Source of the DNA: Gymnopus androsaceus JB14
Taxonomy: Eukaryota > Basidiomycota > Agaricomycetes > Agaricales > Omphalotaceae
Length of the DNA stretch: 64,000 nucleotides
Assembly: GCA_009733575.1 (NCBI GenBank)
Contig: ML769397.1
Location: 124,001-188,000 of the forward strand
Direction of reading: 5' to 3'
Of the stretch, positions 1 through 11,183 are shown piece by piece; the first letter of the stretch is position 1, and each line of letters begins with the position of its first letter. Both the position numbers and the translations under genes were made by a program. Under the pieces are notes generated by a model. That model was not told the DNA's origin and searched no databases. It saw only the letters and a program-made list of their open reading frames with translations.

Positions 1-2214
1 AAAGTGAAAATGGAAGATGGCAAGGAAATCTTTGCGTGTTTAGATTCCCGACGATGTGACTGTGGTGTGGTAGGAAGCAGTTGTGACACCGTGCGTCGCC
101 AAGTGTCCAAAACTAGGACAAGACTCTCAAGATCTTCTTTCTGCACTGTATCCCACTTCACAGCTGCAAGTATAAGTTCTGTGTTCATCAACAAGAACTT
201 CAGAAAACAAGCAGAATGCTTGATAAGAGTATCAAGCTGTTTGGGCGGTAATATCCACAGACAACTTGAGAGTGGATGAGCACGCGCTGCGTAACAATCA
301 TTGTGCCATTTCACAATGATGCCCCATAATTTTTCTTTGTCTTCTGAATCAAGTTCAAAGTCAGATGGAAAGGGTGTGAAGTGTTTTGAAGGAGAGAGTG
401 GAGGTGGAGGTGGAGCAGGTGGGCAAGCAAGAGGGTGAAAAAAATCAGCAGCATATTTGAATAAACAAGGATTGTGTTCATCTGCCGGGCTATAAGCAGT
501 TGCAAGATCAGGATTACAGTGAGAGCAGCAACACTCATGTGGAGGGTGTTTAGCGACATCAAGAACTGTCCAGGACAGCTCAAATGCAGACACTTTTGAG
601 CATTGGCCCAATGTTTCCACCCGCATGTCCTCACTTAATAAAGTGAAAACATTGAGTTGAGTTGAAGGTCAAAAGATTCTGCACACAGACTTGTGAGAGC
701 AGGGGATAGCTAGAAGGGCAGATGAGCATGATACCAAAGACCACAATGAAAAGCATACCTTCATCTGCAGCCACATTTATAAACCCTTCAAGGTCAGGAT
801 CCAGTTTGGCACGCTTGATATTATTTGCTTTCGTATCTCCATTTGCCTCTTTCTTCTTCACATGTCAAACAGCTGTAGTGACTGGATGTGTTCCAGGCCA
901 AAATGCCCAAGCTGGGATGAAAAGCAAGCAGAGGGCAGATGTTATTTGATCACGTCCCGCACGGCCCCATTGTTGAATGAGAACTGACAGCGAGGAAGGA
1001 AGCCCAAAGACAACTGAAAACTGGACATTGGGAACACTACACCCATGCCAGCAGCATCCGTTGCACAGATTATACGGATTTTTCCTGAAGAAAAATCGGT
1101 CCAGCACTGTGCCTTTGACCGTTCAGACATATCTGAAGAGAAGGGATAGACACAATCTCATAGATGATCAGGAAGACATTTACAAAGTGTTTCCACTGCA
1201 ACGTGACATGTGTTCTCGGAATCAAAGTAAAAAAGACGTTTTGGAAGTTCTTTGTGCATGCTTGAATCATCGATGTTGGTGGGAAGGAGGTTCAGTGCAT
1301 CAAGCACAGGGTTATTGGTGTTCTTCAAAACATGAGTGTAAAAGTAAAGATTAGGGTGGTCGGCACCAATATCAATGCCCCAGAACAGTCAACAGCCAAA
1401 ACAAAGAGTTCTCCATGCCAGATCAAATGTTGATGTTCAAGCAGTAGCAGTGCAAGCCCAGATGGGCATACCATAGCCACACCAGGTCCGTAACTCACTC
1501 AGCTCGCGGTAGACCAGTCAAAACTTGTCATTACCCCACTTGTTGGTTACATGAGTTTTGTCTATGAAAGCAGCGGCTATTCGATTCCAAAATGAGCAAT
1601 GGTTCCAGACTTTGCATCGGAATAGATTACTTTTGGCAGTCTCTGGAGATATATAGATGAGTTGTGAGGTATTACAAATCCTTCACCATAATTCCAGTGT
1701 TTTCTCTGTATCCTTGTTGATTGCATCCGCAACAAGGCCTTTGTTGATTGCATGCTGGACCTGGAAGCATAATAAGAACTTTAAAAGACTTGAATTAATC
1801 GGGTGTGCATACCTGATTGCATTCTAGTGCCTTGAGAGGACATATAACTATGACCGCTTTCCCTGAGCCTGCTAACTTTGCAGTACCCTCGAAAACGAGA
1901 CTTTTACCAAGGCCGGTGGCTGCAACTACCATCCCATCATAGCCCTGGAGGATACGGTGGATGGTGTGAGCCTGCCATTCATCTGGCTCAAAGCTGAGTC
2001 CAAGGTCTGCCTTCAAGGTTGACCGGATGTTTTCTGGGGTAGATATACATTGAGGGAGGCAGGTTTTGAGTTCTTGGGTACTTTTACCAGATGAATGCCC
2101 AACTTTGTGATGTCTGGGAGTACCAGGACTATGAGTTTGTGAAACCGGAGGAGTTTTGGGGTGAAAAGACATGCTAGCTGGGCAGAGATCAAGGCTGACA
2201 TGCGTAGATTGCAC
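1..2214 (-). pseudogene. RecQ-family DNA helicase, decayed
   Basis: Reading the minus strand from 2214, the N-terminal part runs open to about 1820 and has a RecQ-like start: a Q-motif-like stretch (EPDEWQAHTIHRIL) and Walker A GLGKS. The Walker B position at 1551-1565 reads IDKTH where the family has DEAH. Downstream come the YRELSELRTW and ACTATA blocks near 1430-1520, interrupted by stops, then helicase motif V/VI (ICATDAAGMGV, QWGRAGRDQ) at 960-1080, split over two frames. A cysteine pair (CCSHCNP) near 510-545 and the PPKQL block near 210-240 match the C-terminal tail of expanded agaricomycete RecQ-like proteins. The reading seems to run on past base 1. In-frame stops, frame changes and the lost acidic pair of motif II argue for an inactive copy. 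Confidence 0.7.
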
Positions 2215-2611
2215 CTATTAGACCTCTAAAGTAATTATGTAGCTTATCAGCATCCACCATAAAAAGGTGACAGGAGAAAATGTGCACCAAATAGGGTGGA
2301 TAGCCTTACTATCGATGACTTTCCTGTGCCCAGAACTGCCAAATCTTGCACGTTTTTCTTGAGTTTCAGTGAGGGCAAGAGGATTAGAAGTTGATAAATA
2401 TATGAATTAACATATATAGAGTAGATTTCATAAGTTAAAGAGGTGGAGAAGGGAGGTAATGACCAAGCTGCTGACTCCCCTAAATTGGAGCACCTTGGCA
2501 CAAGCCTCTTCGTCAGAAAGTAAGTAAACTCAGCCAAACAAATACATGCACAAACAATTTTCACGTGCTCGGTCCGCAGGACCGCTAACAGAGAGGCTTG
2601 GAACAAACCTA
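2215..2611. other. Intergenic, no gene recognised
   Basis: This stretch separates the helicase relic from the MITE insertion. Open frames here give no recognisable domain. A GTGKS-like string on the minus strand near 2310-2330 lacks any surrounding nucleotide-binding fold. Confidence 0.5.
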
Positions 2612-3571
2612 CCGCTTCATAGTGTGTGGCTCGGGTATGCCGGGTATGCCGGGTTTCCGGGTCGGGTGGCTGTGCTGGGTCGGGTTGGGTCCAGCTCTGC
2701 ACACCAGGGACCCGGCAATATACCTGGATCCACCTGTGTAGAACCAAGAAAACCTACATTTTTTATGATTTTAAGGGTTTTTATAATAAAAATTGTAATA
2801 TACAACTGCATTCAAACAGCTATTTTAAGCTCTCTGTAATGATTTGGGGACCAGGCATGCATCTATGGTACCCAACATATTTTATGATAGTGTTTATGCC
2901 TTGGAAACACTGTTTTCATTGCATTTTCAAGATTTGCAAATTTTTAATAATAGAAGTTTTGCCATCATTATGTTTAAATAACTGTTTAAACCCTAATTAG
3001 ATATCTGGCATCCATCTAGGGTATTTTAGGGTATTTGAAGGTATTTTAACATTGGGTTTCCTTGGTTTTCAAGCATTTTTTAATATTTGCAAGGTTTTTA
3101 AATGGAAGTTTTAATGTAATTACAAGCAAACTAGAATTTTAAGTCCAATAAACACCTAATACAATGTCTACAATGGGCCATCCGTTATTTTTATTCATGC
3201 AAATAAGTTAAGTGTAGTAAAATGAACAAAACAATGAAAATTCACCCGGAAAAAACCGTAACCCAACCCGGACCGGGAGAAACCCGTACCCGGCTGACCG
3301 GGTCCGGGTCGGGTTGACCTTTGGGGTACCCGAACCGACCCGAGCCACACACTACCGCTTCATGATTTTTCAATGCTTGTTTATTTGTATTTGTTCTAAA
3401 ATGACCCTGCAGGGCCAATACAATTGACTGAATTCAAGCTCCAAAAACGCCCAGTGCATGGCATATCGATGCTGGCATAAAGCATAAGCGCCCTGTGACT
3501 GTATAGAATACCCTGCAGGTCCTATCTTAGAGCAAATACAAATAAACAAGCGTTGAAAAATCATGAAGCGG
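2612..3571. mobile_element. Palindromic (foldback) MITE, interrupted by a second MITE
   Basis: Without the insertion at 2620-3354, the element is about 217 bp. Its left arm (2612-2619 plus 3363-3413) and right arm (3512-3571) are inverted repeats of about 59 bp with few mismatches, both ending in CCGCTTCATGATTTTTCAA. TA dinucleotides flank both outer ends (2610-2611 and 3572-3573), as expected for an element that duplicates a TA target. It has no coding capacity, so it would have been moved in trans by a Tc1/mariner-like or similar transposase. The assignment to a superfamily rests only on the TA flanks. Confidence 0.8.
2620..3354. mobile_element. hAT-like non-autonomous DNA transposon (MITE), 735 bp
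   Basis: Terminal inverted repeats of 17 bp, TAGTGTGTGGCTCGGGT, lie at 2620-2636 and, inverted, at 3338-3354. The 8 bp CCGCTTCA is duplicated directly outside (2612-2619 and 3355-3362). An 8-bp target duplication and termini starting TAG.G fit hAT elements. Both ends carry clusters of the pentamer CGGGT (2631-2695 and 3243-3340), which may be subterminal transposase-binding sites. The AT-rich interior has no transposase, so the element depends on one encoded elsewhere. It sits inside the foldback MITE and is therefore the younger insertion. Confidence 0.85.
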
Positions 3572-3584
3572 TAAACATTTATGC

Positions 3585-3822
3585 AAAGCACTGTACATAA
3601 AATTCCCAGCGCTCCCAGAGCCCCCAGCGCTGGCCAGAACCGGCCAGCGCTTGCCAGTGCTGTCAAAAATATAAACTCGTATGACACTTTATTTTAATTT
3701 CCAAATAAGGCAATTTTGAGGCCTCTGGGAGCTCTGGCCAGTGCCGGCCGGACCATCTGGGTGCTGGAGCGCTGGAGCTCTGGAGACACTGTCCAGCACC
3801 TGCAAGAGCTGGCCACATCATA
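3585..3822. repeat. GC-rich imperfect inverted repeat of CCAGCGCT/GGCCAG units
   Basis: Two GC-rich blocks (about 3605-3661 and 3719-3822) built from variants of CCAGCGCT, GGCCAG and CTGGAG face each other across an AT-rich spacer. They are only partly complementary and no clear target duplication is visible. This is either a decayed inverted-repeat element or simple-sequence expansion. Confidence 0.5.
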
Positions 3823-4168
3823 CATGCTTTGCTGATGCAGCTCTCACCTACCCACCTAGGTGGAGTGTATCAATACATTTGTGACACTCTAGAGCCAGTT
3901 CTCTCAATATACCTACTGAAATCATATAATTACTTCTATCTATTGGTAAGTGGCTTCCATGGGCTTTTCCTTCCCTTATTCATCTATAAATCACCTGTAG
4001 TGTCTTCTTGGTGATTATACGCCAGAGTGCTGTCCGTCCTATCTCATCAGTGTTTAACAAACCATGACTTAAAGCCAATACTTAACTCTGCCCACTTAAA
4101 TTCTTTCCAATTACACACAAGCTCTATCATCAAGTGAGTACTAATCCCTTGTTCCTGCTCTTGCTAGA

Positions 4169-4453
4169 TTTCATTCCCAGTGTTCTGCATGGTTTATCCT
4201 CCTCATTGCTGACCCGTGCGCTGTTCATCCCCGGTTCAAGCGAAGCCAAAGACAAAATCGTCGAGTTATCTGTTGAGACTGGCTTCCACATTGAGGCAGT
4301 AGGTGTTCACAAGCAGGGATCCGACATTGCTCTTGATCGCGTTAATATGTGAGCTTGCACCCATTTCTTTTTTCTTCATGTATGATGTTTACCCTTTGCT
4401 GTAGGTATGCTTCGTTCTGGAAGGCTACAAAGCCTGCCGAGTATGATTTGTAG
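4169..4453 (+). CDS. C-terminal exons of a probable F420-type NADP oxidoreductase-like protein (partial)
   Basis: Two exons are supported. The first (about 4169, after a CTAG acceptor, to 4348) encodes the stretch LFIPGSSEAKDKIVELSVET then GFHIEAVG. The second (4405-4453) ends in FWKATKPAEYDL and a TAG stop. The intron 4349-4404 is canonical. The pattern of an aliphatic strand, G.S.EAK, a helix and LGF..V.VG resembles the last strand and helix of the Rossmann fold in NADP oxidoreductases of the coenzyme F420-dependent type. No Rossmann GxGxxG or start codon is found upstream, where the GC-rich repeat lies, so the gene may be a 3' fragment. The family call is inference from a short match. Confidence 0.4.
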
Positions 4454-4851
4454 GACGAAACGAGGGCGTTAAGGAGAGGGTGATCACCCGAATATGTATT
4501 ATATGTGAATAACCTTGTTTAAATATTGCTTTTTGAATGTTTATTTTCGGCTAGTGAACTCAATCATAAGAATCCAAGCGCCGCTATCCTCCAATTGGAG
4601 TCCCGATCGCCGGTGAAGTCATAGTATACATGTTATATACTCTATTGACATGACTATGAGGCCAAAAAATAGATAGACCTAGTCTATGAGCGGCAAAAAC
4701 TTCGCCAGAATAAACTAAATACATCATTAACTGATACATCGACTTCGACAATATCATACAAAGTCCCACCACAAGAAAAGAAGGTAAGAAAGAAAGGTTA
4801 CTAGTACAAAAGTGCTGCTCAGGCCCAGCCACGTTGATAATACCCTCTGTC

Positions 4852-6205
4852 CTAGACACTTTGCTCGACTTTCACTTCGACATGAACTTGAGGAGAGCCA
4901 AACTTGTGATTATTCCAAAACATCCAAGCACGAATGATAGACTTTAAAGTAAATCGCAAATGAGCTGCGGCAAAGAGAACATAAATGTTTCCTGACCATA
5001 TTTAGAGCCAGAACAACGACGACATTAGACACTGTCAAATGTTCAGATCATATAAATAAGACAAAGAGGGGATCTCACAAAGAGCGCTGTACAAAACAAA
5101 ATTATCATAATTTTTCAAACTTTGGTCGCGAAGCAGATAAACAGCGCAAGTACTGTCCGGAGATATTCAATGGCGGCCTTCATGGAGAAAAACAGGGTAC
5201 TTACGCCACTGAGAGGATTGAAAGCAGACTGAAACCTGCCAGGCGAACCATGACCCCGAACGAGACAATACCATTTGACTTGAGGTAGTATTCATCCTTG
5301 TTTTTCCAGTGCTGGTAAAGAAGCTTGCTCGACTTGTCTATGAAAGGAGACGCTCAATTTTGGTTGGGGGTGCGAGTGAGATCTATACGTACATTCGAAA
5401 GTAACAGAGATAGCACCAGATGCCGCGCTGAACAAGTTTTCAACATAAACCCTTGAATGTAGTTGAATCAGAAGATAACCAGAAATCACACCGGAGCACT
5501 TTCCATACCCTATATGCTTTGTAAAATGACAGTAGAACTGATCACGTTGAACAATTTGAGGATGAAGAATGCCAATCTACGAAAAGGACACCGCTATCAG
5601 AATAAACACTTCCTTTCGCAGATTCACTCACTACGAGCAATACGATTGTCACTAGGATGAACAAAATGACTGTTGATAAAAGAAGCTACATGGCTCAGTT
5701 CATCAGAATCTTCGAATCGCCTGCTACAAAGTAAATTTACCCATTTGCTCTTGTGGCTGATTTTTCCGGTGTATTGCTTTACATAGTATAGGACCGTCAG
5801 ATAGAACTGGTTGTGAACGTATTGAGGGCGGATAGAGATGGATCAAAGTTGTAATCAAACCTGGAGCGCGAATGCACAAGTTGAAGCCATCAGCCTTAAT
5901 ATCGATTAGACCTTCAGTGACAAGATACAACCAAAACAAGAGACTTACCAAATTGGACTGGCATAAATTAGTGCACCTTGTATGAGACAAAGCGCAAAGT
6001 CGGGCTCAGGCCCAGATTGGCGTCGAACCATAGCCAGAAGCAACATAGAAAAAGAACAGACAGCGCTGCTGCATAAAACCAGATACCAGGTGGGTAATCG
6101 TTGGATGGAGGGAGATACAACTGCAGTGGTGATTATCACAAGGGCGCCAGCCAATCCAACGACTTCGATGGCATTAAAGGCGACGAGTAACGCGTTATCG
6201 GTCAT
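4852..6205 (-). CDS. Fungal 7TM receptor-like membrane protein, copy A
   Basis: This is a multi-exon integral membrane protein of a family with two more copies nearby. Exon 1 begins at MTDNALLVAFNAIEVVGLAG (6205; an in-frame ATG at 6307 would add a signal-like leader) and contains LPTWYLVLCSS, the GPEPDFALCLIQ helix and ASPIW. Short exons follow: WLMASTCAFALQ, then a helix ending ISHKSKW, then GILHPQIVQRD..FYCHFT, then DKSSKLLYQHW and finally SIIRAWMFW. The last ends in a TAG at 4852-4854. Each exon carries about one hydrophobic helix, giving roughly seven. Such proteins are inferred to be plasma-membrane sensors; the ligand is unknown. The start was chosen by alignment with copies B and C. 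Confidence 0.7.
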
Positions 6206-6687
6206 GGTGAGCAGATCCAAAGAAGGAGGCGACGAACTGTAGTTAAAGAAAGACAAGAAAACGAAGAAAGGGACTGAGACGAAGAGACGAAGAAGAACAG
6301 AAGCCATTAGTGGTACAACATCGTTCAGGCAATGAGGGCATCGCCGTATCAGATTCCAAGGTCGACATTCCGTATCATCTCATCCTAGAGCAATCAAGAA
6401 CAACCTGACCTAAGTAAATAACATGGATCTTATGATACATGAGAGTGAGATGATACGCCAACCTACGTCAATGAATAGTCTTCATGGGTATCCTGTTACC
6501 AGCAATTTTGCATAATGCAGACCGCATCAACATTGCGTGGGTTTCCGTTGTCCTGAGTGCATTAAGTATAGAGAACCTGGAGAAGAACGAGGCCATATTT
6601 ATATAGCGCTAAAATAAACGCTTGCTTATCTCGCTTGGGCTGTGTAGACTTTTGAGCTTCTTCTTACCGCCATCACCGACTCCAATA

Positions 6688-7369
6688 ATGGCGCTGAACT
6701 GTGCGATGCTGAACGCTACAAGGGAACCTATTCCTTTGCCCAATGAAAGCATAATATCCACCGTTGATTCTGGTGCAGAGGTCAATCTACTCATACCCGA
6801 TGTTCCGCCAGAGGGAACAACTCAGCGGGTGGATCTGGAGGCTCTCAGAAACTGAAAGCAATGGGAAGGATATGGATAACTGATCGTCGTGTACGGTCGG
6901 ATACCTCTATCTATCGTCACTCGAGACTAATAACTATCTCCAGTTTCTATTCACTTCTTCCCCAGATTCGTCATTCGACTCATTGACGGTCCCTTTGCCA
7001 TCTATCCTTTCCACTCGCTTTGAGCAGCCCACTTTCGGCGCAAATTACCTTGCTTTCGAGATCAAGCCTTCATCTGGAGGTGGCTTGACCGATGGCACGA
7101 GTGTCGAGCTGCGGTTCAAGAATCAAGCCATGTTCCAGTTTGTAGCGCTGTTAGAAAAGACAAGAGAACGGGCGATCTACATGAAGAGACAAGCGGCTCA
7201 GGAAGACGAGGGTTTGCGTATGTTTTCAGCTAAACCGATCTACACGATGAGCAAGCTGACAATTTGTTTCTTTTTTTTGGCTTTAGCGACATATACATCG
7301 CCTCCTGAATCGAGCACTGTAACTTTGGTCGGTGATGTTCCTGTAGATAACCCACCGGAGTACTTCTAG
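6688..7369 (+). CDS. WBP2-like GRAM-domain protein
   Basis: The protein starts MALNCAMLNATREPIPLPNE, then IISTVDSGAEV and PDVPPEG, and continues as KLKAMGRIWITDRR, FDSLTVPLPSIL, FEQPTFGANYLAFEIKP, VELRFKNQAMFQFV and TRERAIYMKRQ. This is the order of fungal WW-domain-binding protein 2 homologues, whose GRAM/PH-like fold is thought to work at membranes or as a coactivator. Introns at 6891-6943 (with a CTAAT branch site) and 7218-7286 restore the family sequence exactly. The C-terminus ends in DNPPEYF, a PPxY motif suited to WW partners such as Rsp5-type ligases. One base seems missing near 6820, because GGSGGSQKLKAMGR lies in the next frame. The gene lies head to head with receptor A. Confidence 0.8.
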
Positions 7370-7683
7370 GGAAGGACCGCTCAGGGTAATGCATGTTTAA
7401 TGTTTATATTTCCTATCATCGACGATGTACAAAAAGTGTACTAAATAATTCACTGATTTGTCTCACCATCTGACGACCATGACAAGGCCCCAGCATAAAG
7501 GTTACCTAAAGTCGCTGCATGGTCTTCGCTGACTATGGTTTTTGTCTGGACAATATACAGTGGCCTTTGTTTCGACAAAATGCTTCAGGAATGTCGAGTG
7601 TGATCTCACTATCCGACTAATCAATGCGTCCGCACACTATACATGGATGGATTTTGCTAAGGCTGTGGAATCCCGGAGAGTTA

Positions 7684-9073
7684 TTAAACAGCGCTCGTAT
7701 TAGAACTACGCTCTACTTTCACTTGAATATCCCGACCGGCAGTAGTATCATCTTTCCAAAACATCCAAGCTCGAATGATGGACTTGTTGTCGAAAGTCAT
7801 AAGTATGCGGTAGAACGAAATGATTCAAATGCTCACCATATTAATACCCAACACGAAAACACCCGCAACTGTCACTAGAAAACGGACATGAATCAATTTA
7901 CTGTAGGAAGACTAATATAGGTCTCACCAGTGGAATACGACAGGATGATGTCGTCGAAATTCTTGACGTTGGGAAGCACATTCAGAGTGCTAGTACTGCG
8001 AGCGATATAAATACAGCGATGAGCGATATGTGGAAACATGATACCCACAACATGGAGAGTATAGAAACCAAACTGTACGCCGCCAGGCGAACCATCACAT
8101 TAATGGAACATGTTCCGTTCGACTGGCTAGAGAGGTCAAATTCGTTTTGAGCCTTGCATTGCCGGTAAAGAAGCATGCCCGACTTATCTATGTAACGGGT
8201 TTGTTTGTATTTTATCATCGAATTCAAATGAGGAAGTACGTACACTGGAAAGTGAAAGCAGTTATAGCAAAAGCCACGATGAGTGCGCCAGCGATATAAG
8301 TCCTTGAAGTCTGAATGTCAGCTCAGACTTATGGATTCACATGCTACAATTCGCTTGCCCTATATTGTGCGTGAAATGACAGTAGAAGTGTTCAGAGTCA
8401 CGCTGAACAATCTGGGGCTGAACAATGCCTACCTGCAGGAGGGAGATAGTAGTTAGCGTTGTGGCAGCGGCTAGGCAAAACGGAACTTATTTACGACCAG
8501 CAGTATCCCCGCTACTCCAATGAACACTATCACTGCAGAGAGAGGAATCTACGTCATATGTTTGAATCTTATTCACGAATCTCGACTTCTAAAACAAAAT
8601 TACCCATTTACTTTCATGGCTGATGCTTCCAGAATATTTCTTGATGTAGAATAGCACTGCAAGATGGAACTAGGAAAGTACATAGGACCTTTGTGCGGGA
8701 GTCACTTGAAGTAAGTAAACGCACCTGAAGTGCAAATGCACAAACTGAAGCCATTAACCTGAATATCTGTTAGGTTAGAGTTCTGCACCTCGACGAGCAG
8801 CTGCAGTCTTGATGACACTCACCAAATTGGACAGGCATAAATTAGGGTACCTTGTACCAGACAGAGTGCGAAGTCCGGTTCAGCCCCAAACTGCTTGTGA
8901 GCCATAGCCAGAAGCAACATGGAAAAAGAATATGCAGCGCTGCTGCATAGGAGCAAATACCACGTCGGTAACCGTTGAATAGAAGGAGAGAAAACAGCGG
9001 TGAAAATTATAATGAGAGCACCAACGAGTCCGATGATTTCAATAACATTGAACGCCACGGATTTACCAGTCAT
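7684..9073 (-). CDS. Fungal 7TM receptor-like membrane protein, copy B
   Basis: This paralogue of copy A has the best-preserved exon structure. Exon 1 (8823-9073) starts MTGKSVAFNVIEIIGLVGAL and carries RLPTWYLLLCSS and GAEPDFALCLVQ. It splices within the TGG of SPIW to WLMASVCAFALQ, then to exons reading FHLAVLFYIKKYSG, VIVFIGVAGILLV, GIVQPQIVQRDSEHFYCHFT, TYIAGALIVAFAIT, DKSGMLLYRQCK and SIIRAWMFWKDD, with a TAA stop at 7684-7686. Introns are about 50-70 nt with canonical borders. The polar tail after the last helix (GRDIQVKVERSSNTSAV) would be cytoplasmic. The role is inferred to be a cell-surface sensor; the family is otherwise uncharacterised. Confidence 0.75.
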
Positions 9074-9565
9074 GGTGTAGAAATAGAGAAAGAGACCAGC
9101 TGTTGGGAAAACGACTCGCAGAGAACGAAACGTAGGAAGGGAAGAAAAGAGTTGACAAACTGTATGGTTGGTACCTAAAGACCTCCACTCAGCTTCACAA
9201 CAATCATGTTCATGTTCAACGGTTCAGAACAAACTTTGTCTTAAAGCATTCACCACCATCCTGATAGATAAAGAGTTCGTGATGCCTAATTTGAATAATT
9301 CATCAAAAATTTCCTTTCCTTTCCATTGAATTCTTCCCAGTTTGTACCAGGCTCGAGGAAGACTACCATGAAACCTCTAAGCAAGGTTCCTATCAGGTTC
9401 CTATCAGGCATAGGAGACCTGTTGATTGACACAAGGAGACAAAGAAGAGTCCAAAAAAAATGGGTTCAACACACTGGCAGAAATCAACAGTGTCGAAAAA
9501 TACATAGTAATGTATGTAGAACAAACCTATTCATATCAATATCAAGTAATCACGGCGGTCAGTTC

Positions 9566-10908
9566 CTAAACTTCACTACTCTCCACTTTCATCTGGCTAG
9601 TCTTGGTCAAGTCGTTCTTCCGAAACATCCAAGCTCGAATAATAGACTGGGAAACAAATGCAAATAAGTATGGTGTGGAAGGATAATTATTTGAACTCTG
9701 ACCATATTGATACCCAGAAGAAGAACGTCGACATTATATACTTTACAACACAATCAGAAACTTCGACAATAAAACTAAAAAAACTCACTCACCAACAGCA
9801 TTGTACAAAATGACAACGTCAAAATTTTTGACACTGGCGTCCGGAAGCACATAAACGATAAAAGTGCTGTGAAAGATCCTGAAGTATAAGCAAGACGGAG
9901 AGGAAAACAGGATAAGCACCCTACCCTACGGAGATTATGGGGAGCAGACTGAAAATTGCCAGGCGAGCCAAGGCACCAAAGGAGACTGTACCATTCGACT
10001 GTCGGTACAGATCATTCATCTCCTTCCGGTGGCGGTATAGAAGCATGCCCGACTTATCTGGCCAGAGAGTTGGAGTGAGGGGGGGAGAATTTGAAGGGAG
10101 ATATACCCACATTCGAAAGTGATAGCAGCGATAGCAAAGGCCACGGAGAATCCGCTCACAGCATACACTCTTGGAAGTGGAATGGAATGGTTAGCTCAAA
10201 TGCTAATCTCAGTTGTATCGTTCCTACCCTGTGCTATTCGAGAAATGACAGTAGAATTGCTCAGGGCTTCGCTGAACGATATTTGGATTGGTACTGCCTA
10301 TCTATAACCGGATCAGGTCAGTTATTAGAGCAAAAAAAATAATGCTTACTACAAGCATTGCGACCGTTACTCCAACGAAGAGTATGACTGTAGAAATTGG
10401 AAGCTAAATCGCACTGAGCCTCATGCACATCTCAACTTGAAACATATTTACCCATCTGCTATCGTGACTGAGTCGGTATTGCTTGCCAGTGTGGAATAGC
10501 ACCGTTAGATGGAACTGCCAATTGTGGAGGTATTAGCTTCGCAGAGGGAATAGTCGAAGGAAACATACCTGGATCGCAAAAGTACAAATTGAGCCCATTA
10601 ACCTAAACGTCTCTTAGTCCTTGTTCCTTGCTATTCCTTCAACGCCGCACGCACCAAATCGGACTGGAATAGATCAATGCGCCTTGGACAAGACAGAGCG
10701 AAAATGTAGGCTCGGGCCCGAACTGTGCGCGAGCCATAGCCAAAAGCAACATCGATAGAGAATACGCAGCACCGCTACATAGAACCATATACCAGGTTGA
10801 TAACCGTCGGATATTGGGTGATAGAATCGAGGTGATTATTATAAGGAGGGCACCGACCAATCCAGCAGTCTCGATGAAATTGAAAGCTACGGCGCTGCCA
10901 GTCGACAT
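9566..10908 (-). CDS. Fungal 7TM receptor-like membrane protein, copy C
   Basis: Third paralogue, starting at MSTGSAVAFNFIETAGLVGA (ATG at 10908). Exon 1 includes STWYMVLCSGAAYSLSMLLL and GPEPTFSLCLVQGALIYSS. Later exons read WLMGSICTFAIQ, a helix ending LSHDSRW, VILFVGVTVAMLV, a QRSPEQFYCHFS block, VAFAIAAITFEC, DKSGMLLYRHRK and SIIRAWMFRKND, with a TAG at 9566-9568. Exon order matches copies A and B. The 5' exon lies inside a segment that is duplicated just upstream (10621-11135 repeated at 11184-11685). Confidence 0.7.
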
Positions 10909-11135
10909 GGTGAAGAAATATGAAGCAGGAGCGACGACCTGTCGTCGGCAGTGGTTGGAGGAACAGAAAAACCTCTTCGCTTGAAGAGGTCCGACAGGCC
11001 TGGGGCCATCAGTATATGTATGAAGTCGCCACAGAGTGGACATCACATATCAGATCCCACCTCCGGTGCACGTCCCGTAGGCTTTGATTGCTCCTGGTAG
11101 ATTTTATTACTCGGCACCTAATGACATTGAGAATG
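10621..11135. repeat. Direct repeat, first copy
   Basis: This 515-bp segment holds the first exon and upstream region of receptor C. It is repeated at 11184-11685 with almost no substitutions but many one-base losses. The two copies are separated by about 48 bp. Confidence 0.9.
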
Positions 11136-11183
11136 GTCTCACGAGAGAATCATGAGTGTGAATCGCATAATCAGTAGTCTCTA

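Noticed and set aside
2247..2333. P-loop-like string LGTGKSSIVR on the minus strand, as a second NTPase gene
   Set aside because: No other nucleotide-binding motif or fold pattern surrounds it, and it lies next to the decayed helicase and a MITE. Chance resemblance is likelier.
6205..6307. Upstream ATG of receptor A giving a signal-peptide-like leader
   Set aside because: Copies B and C start at the position equivalent to 6205, so the extension is not conserved. It is kept only as an alternative start.
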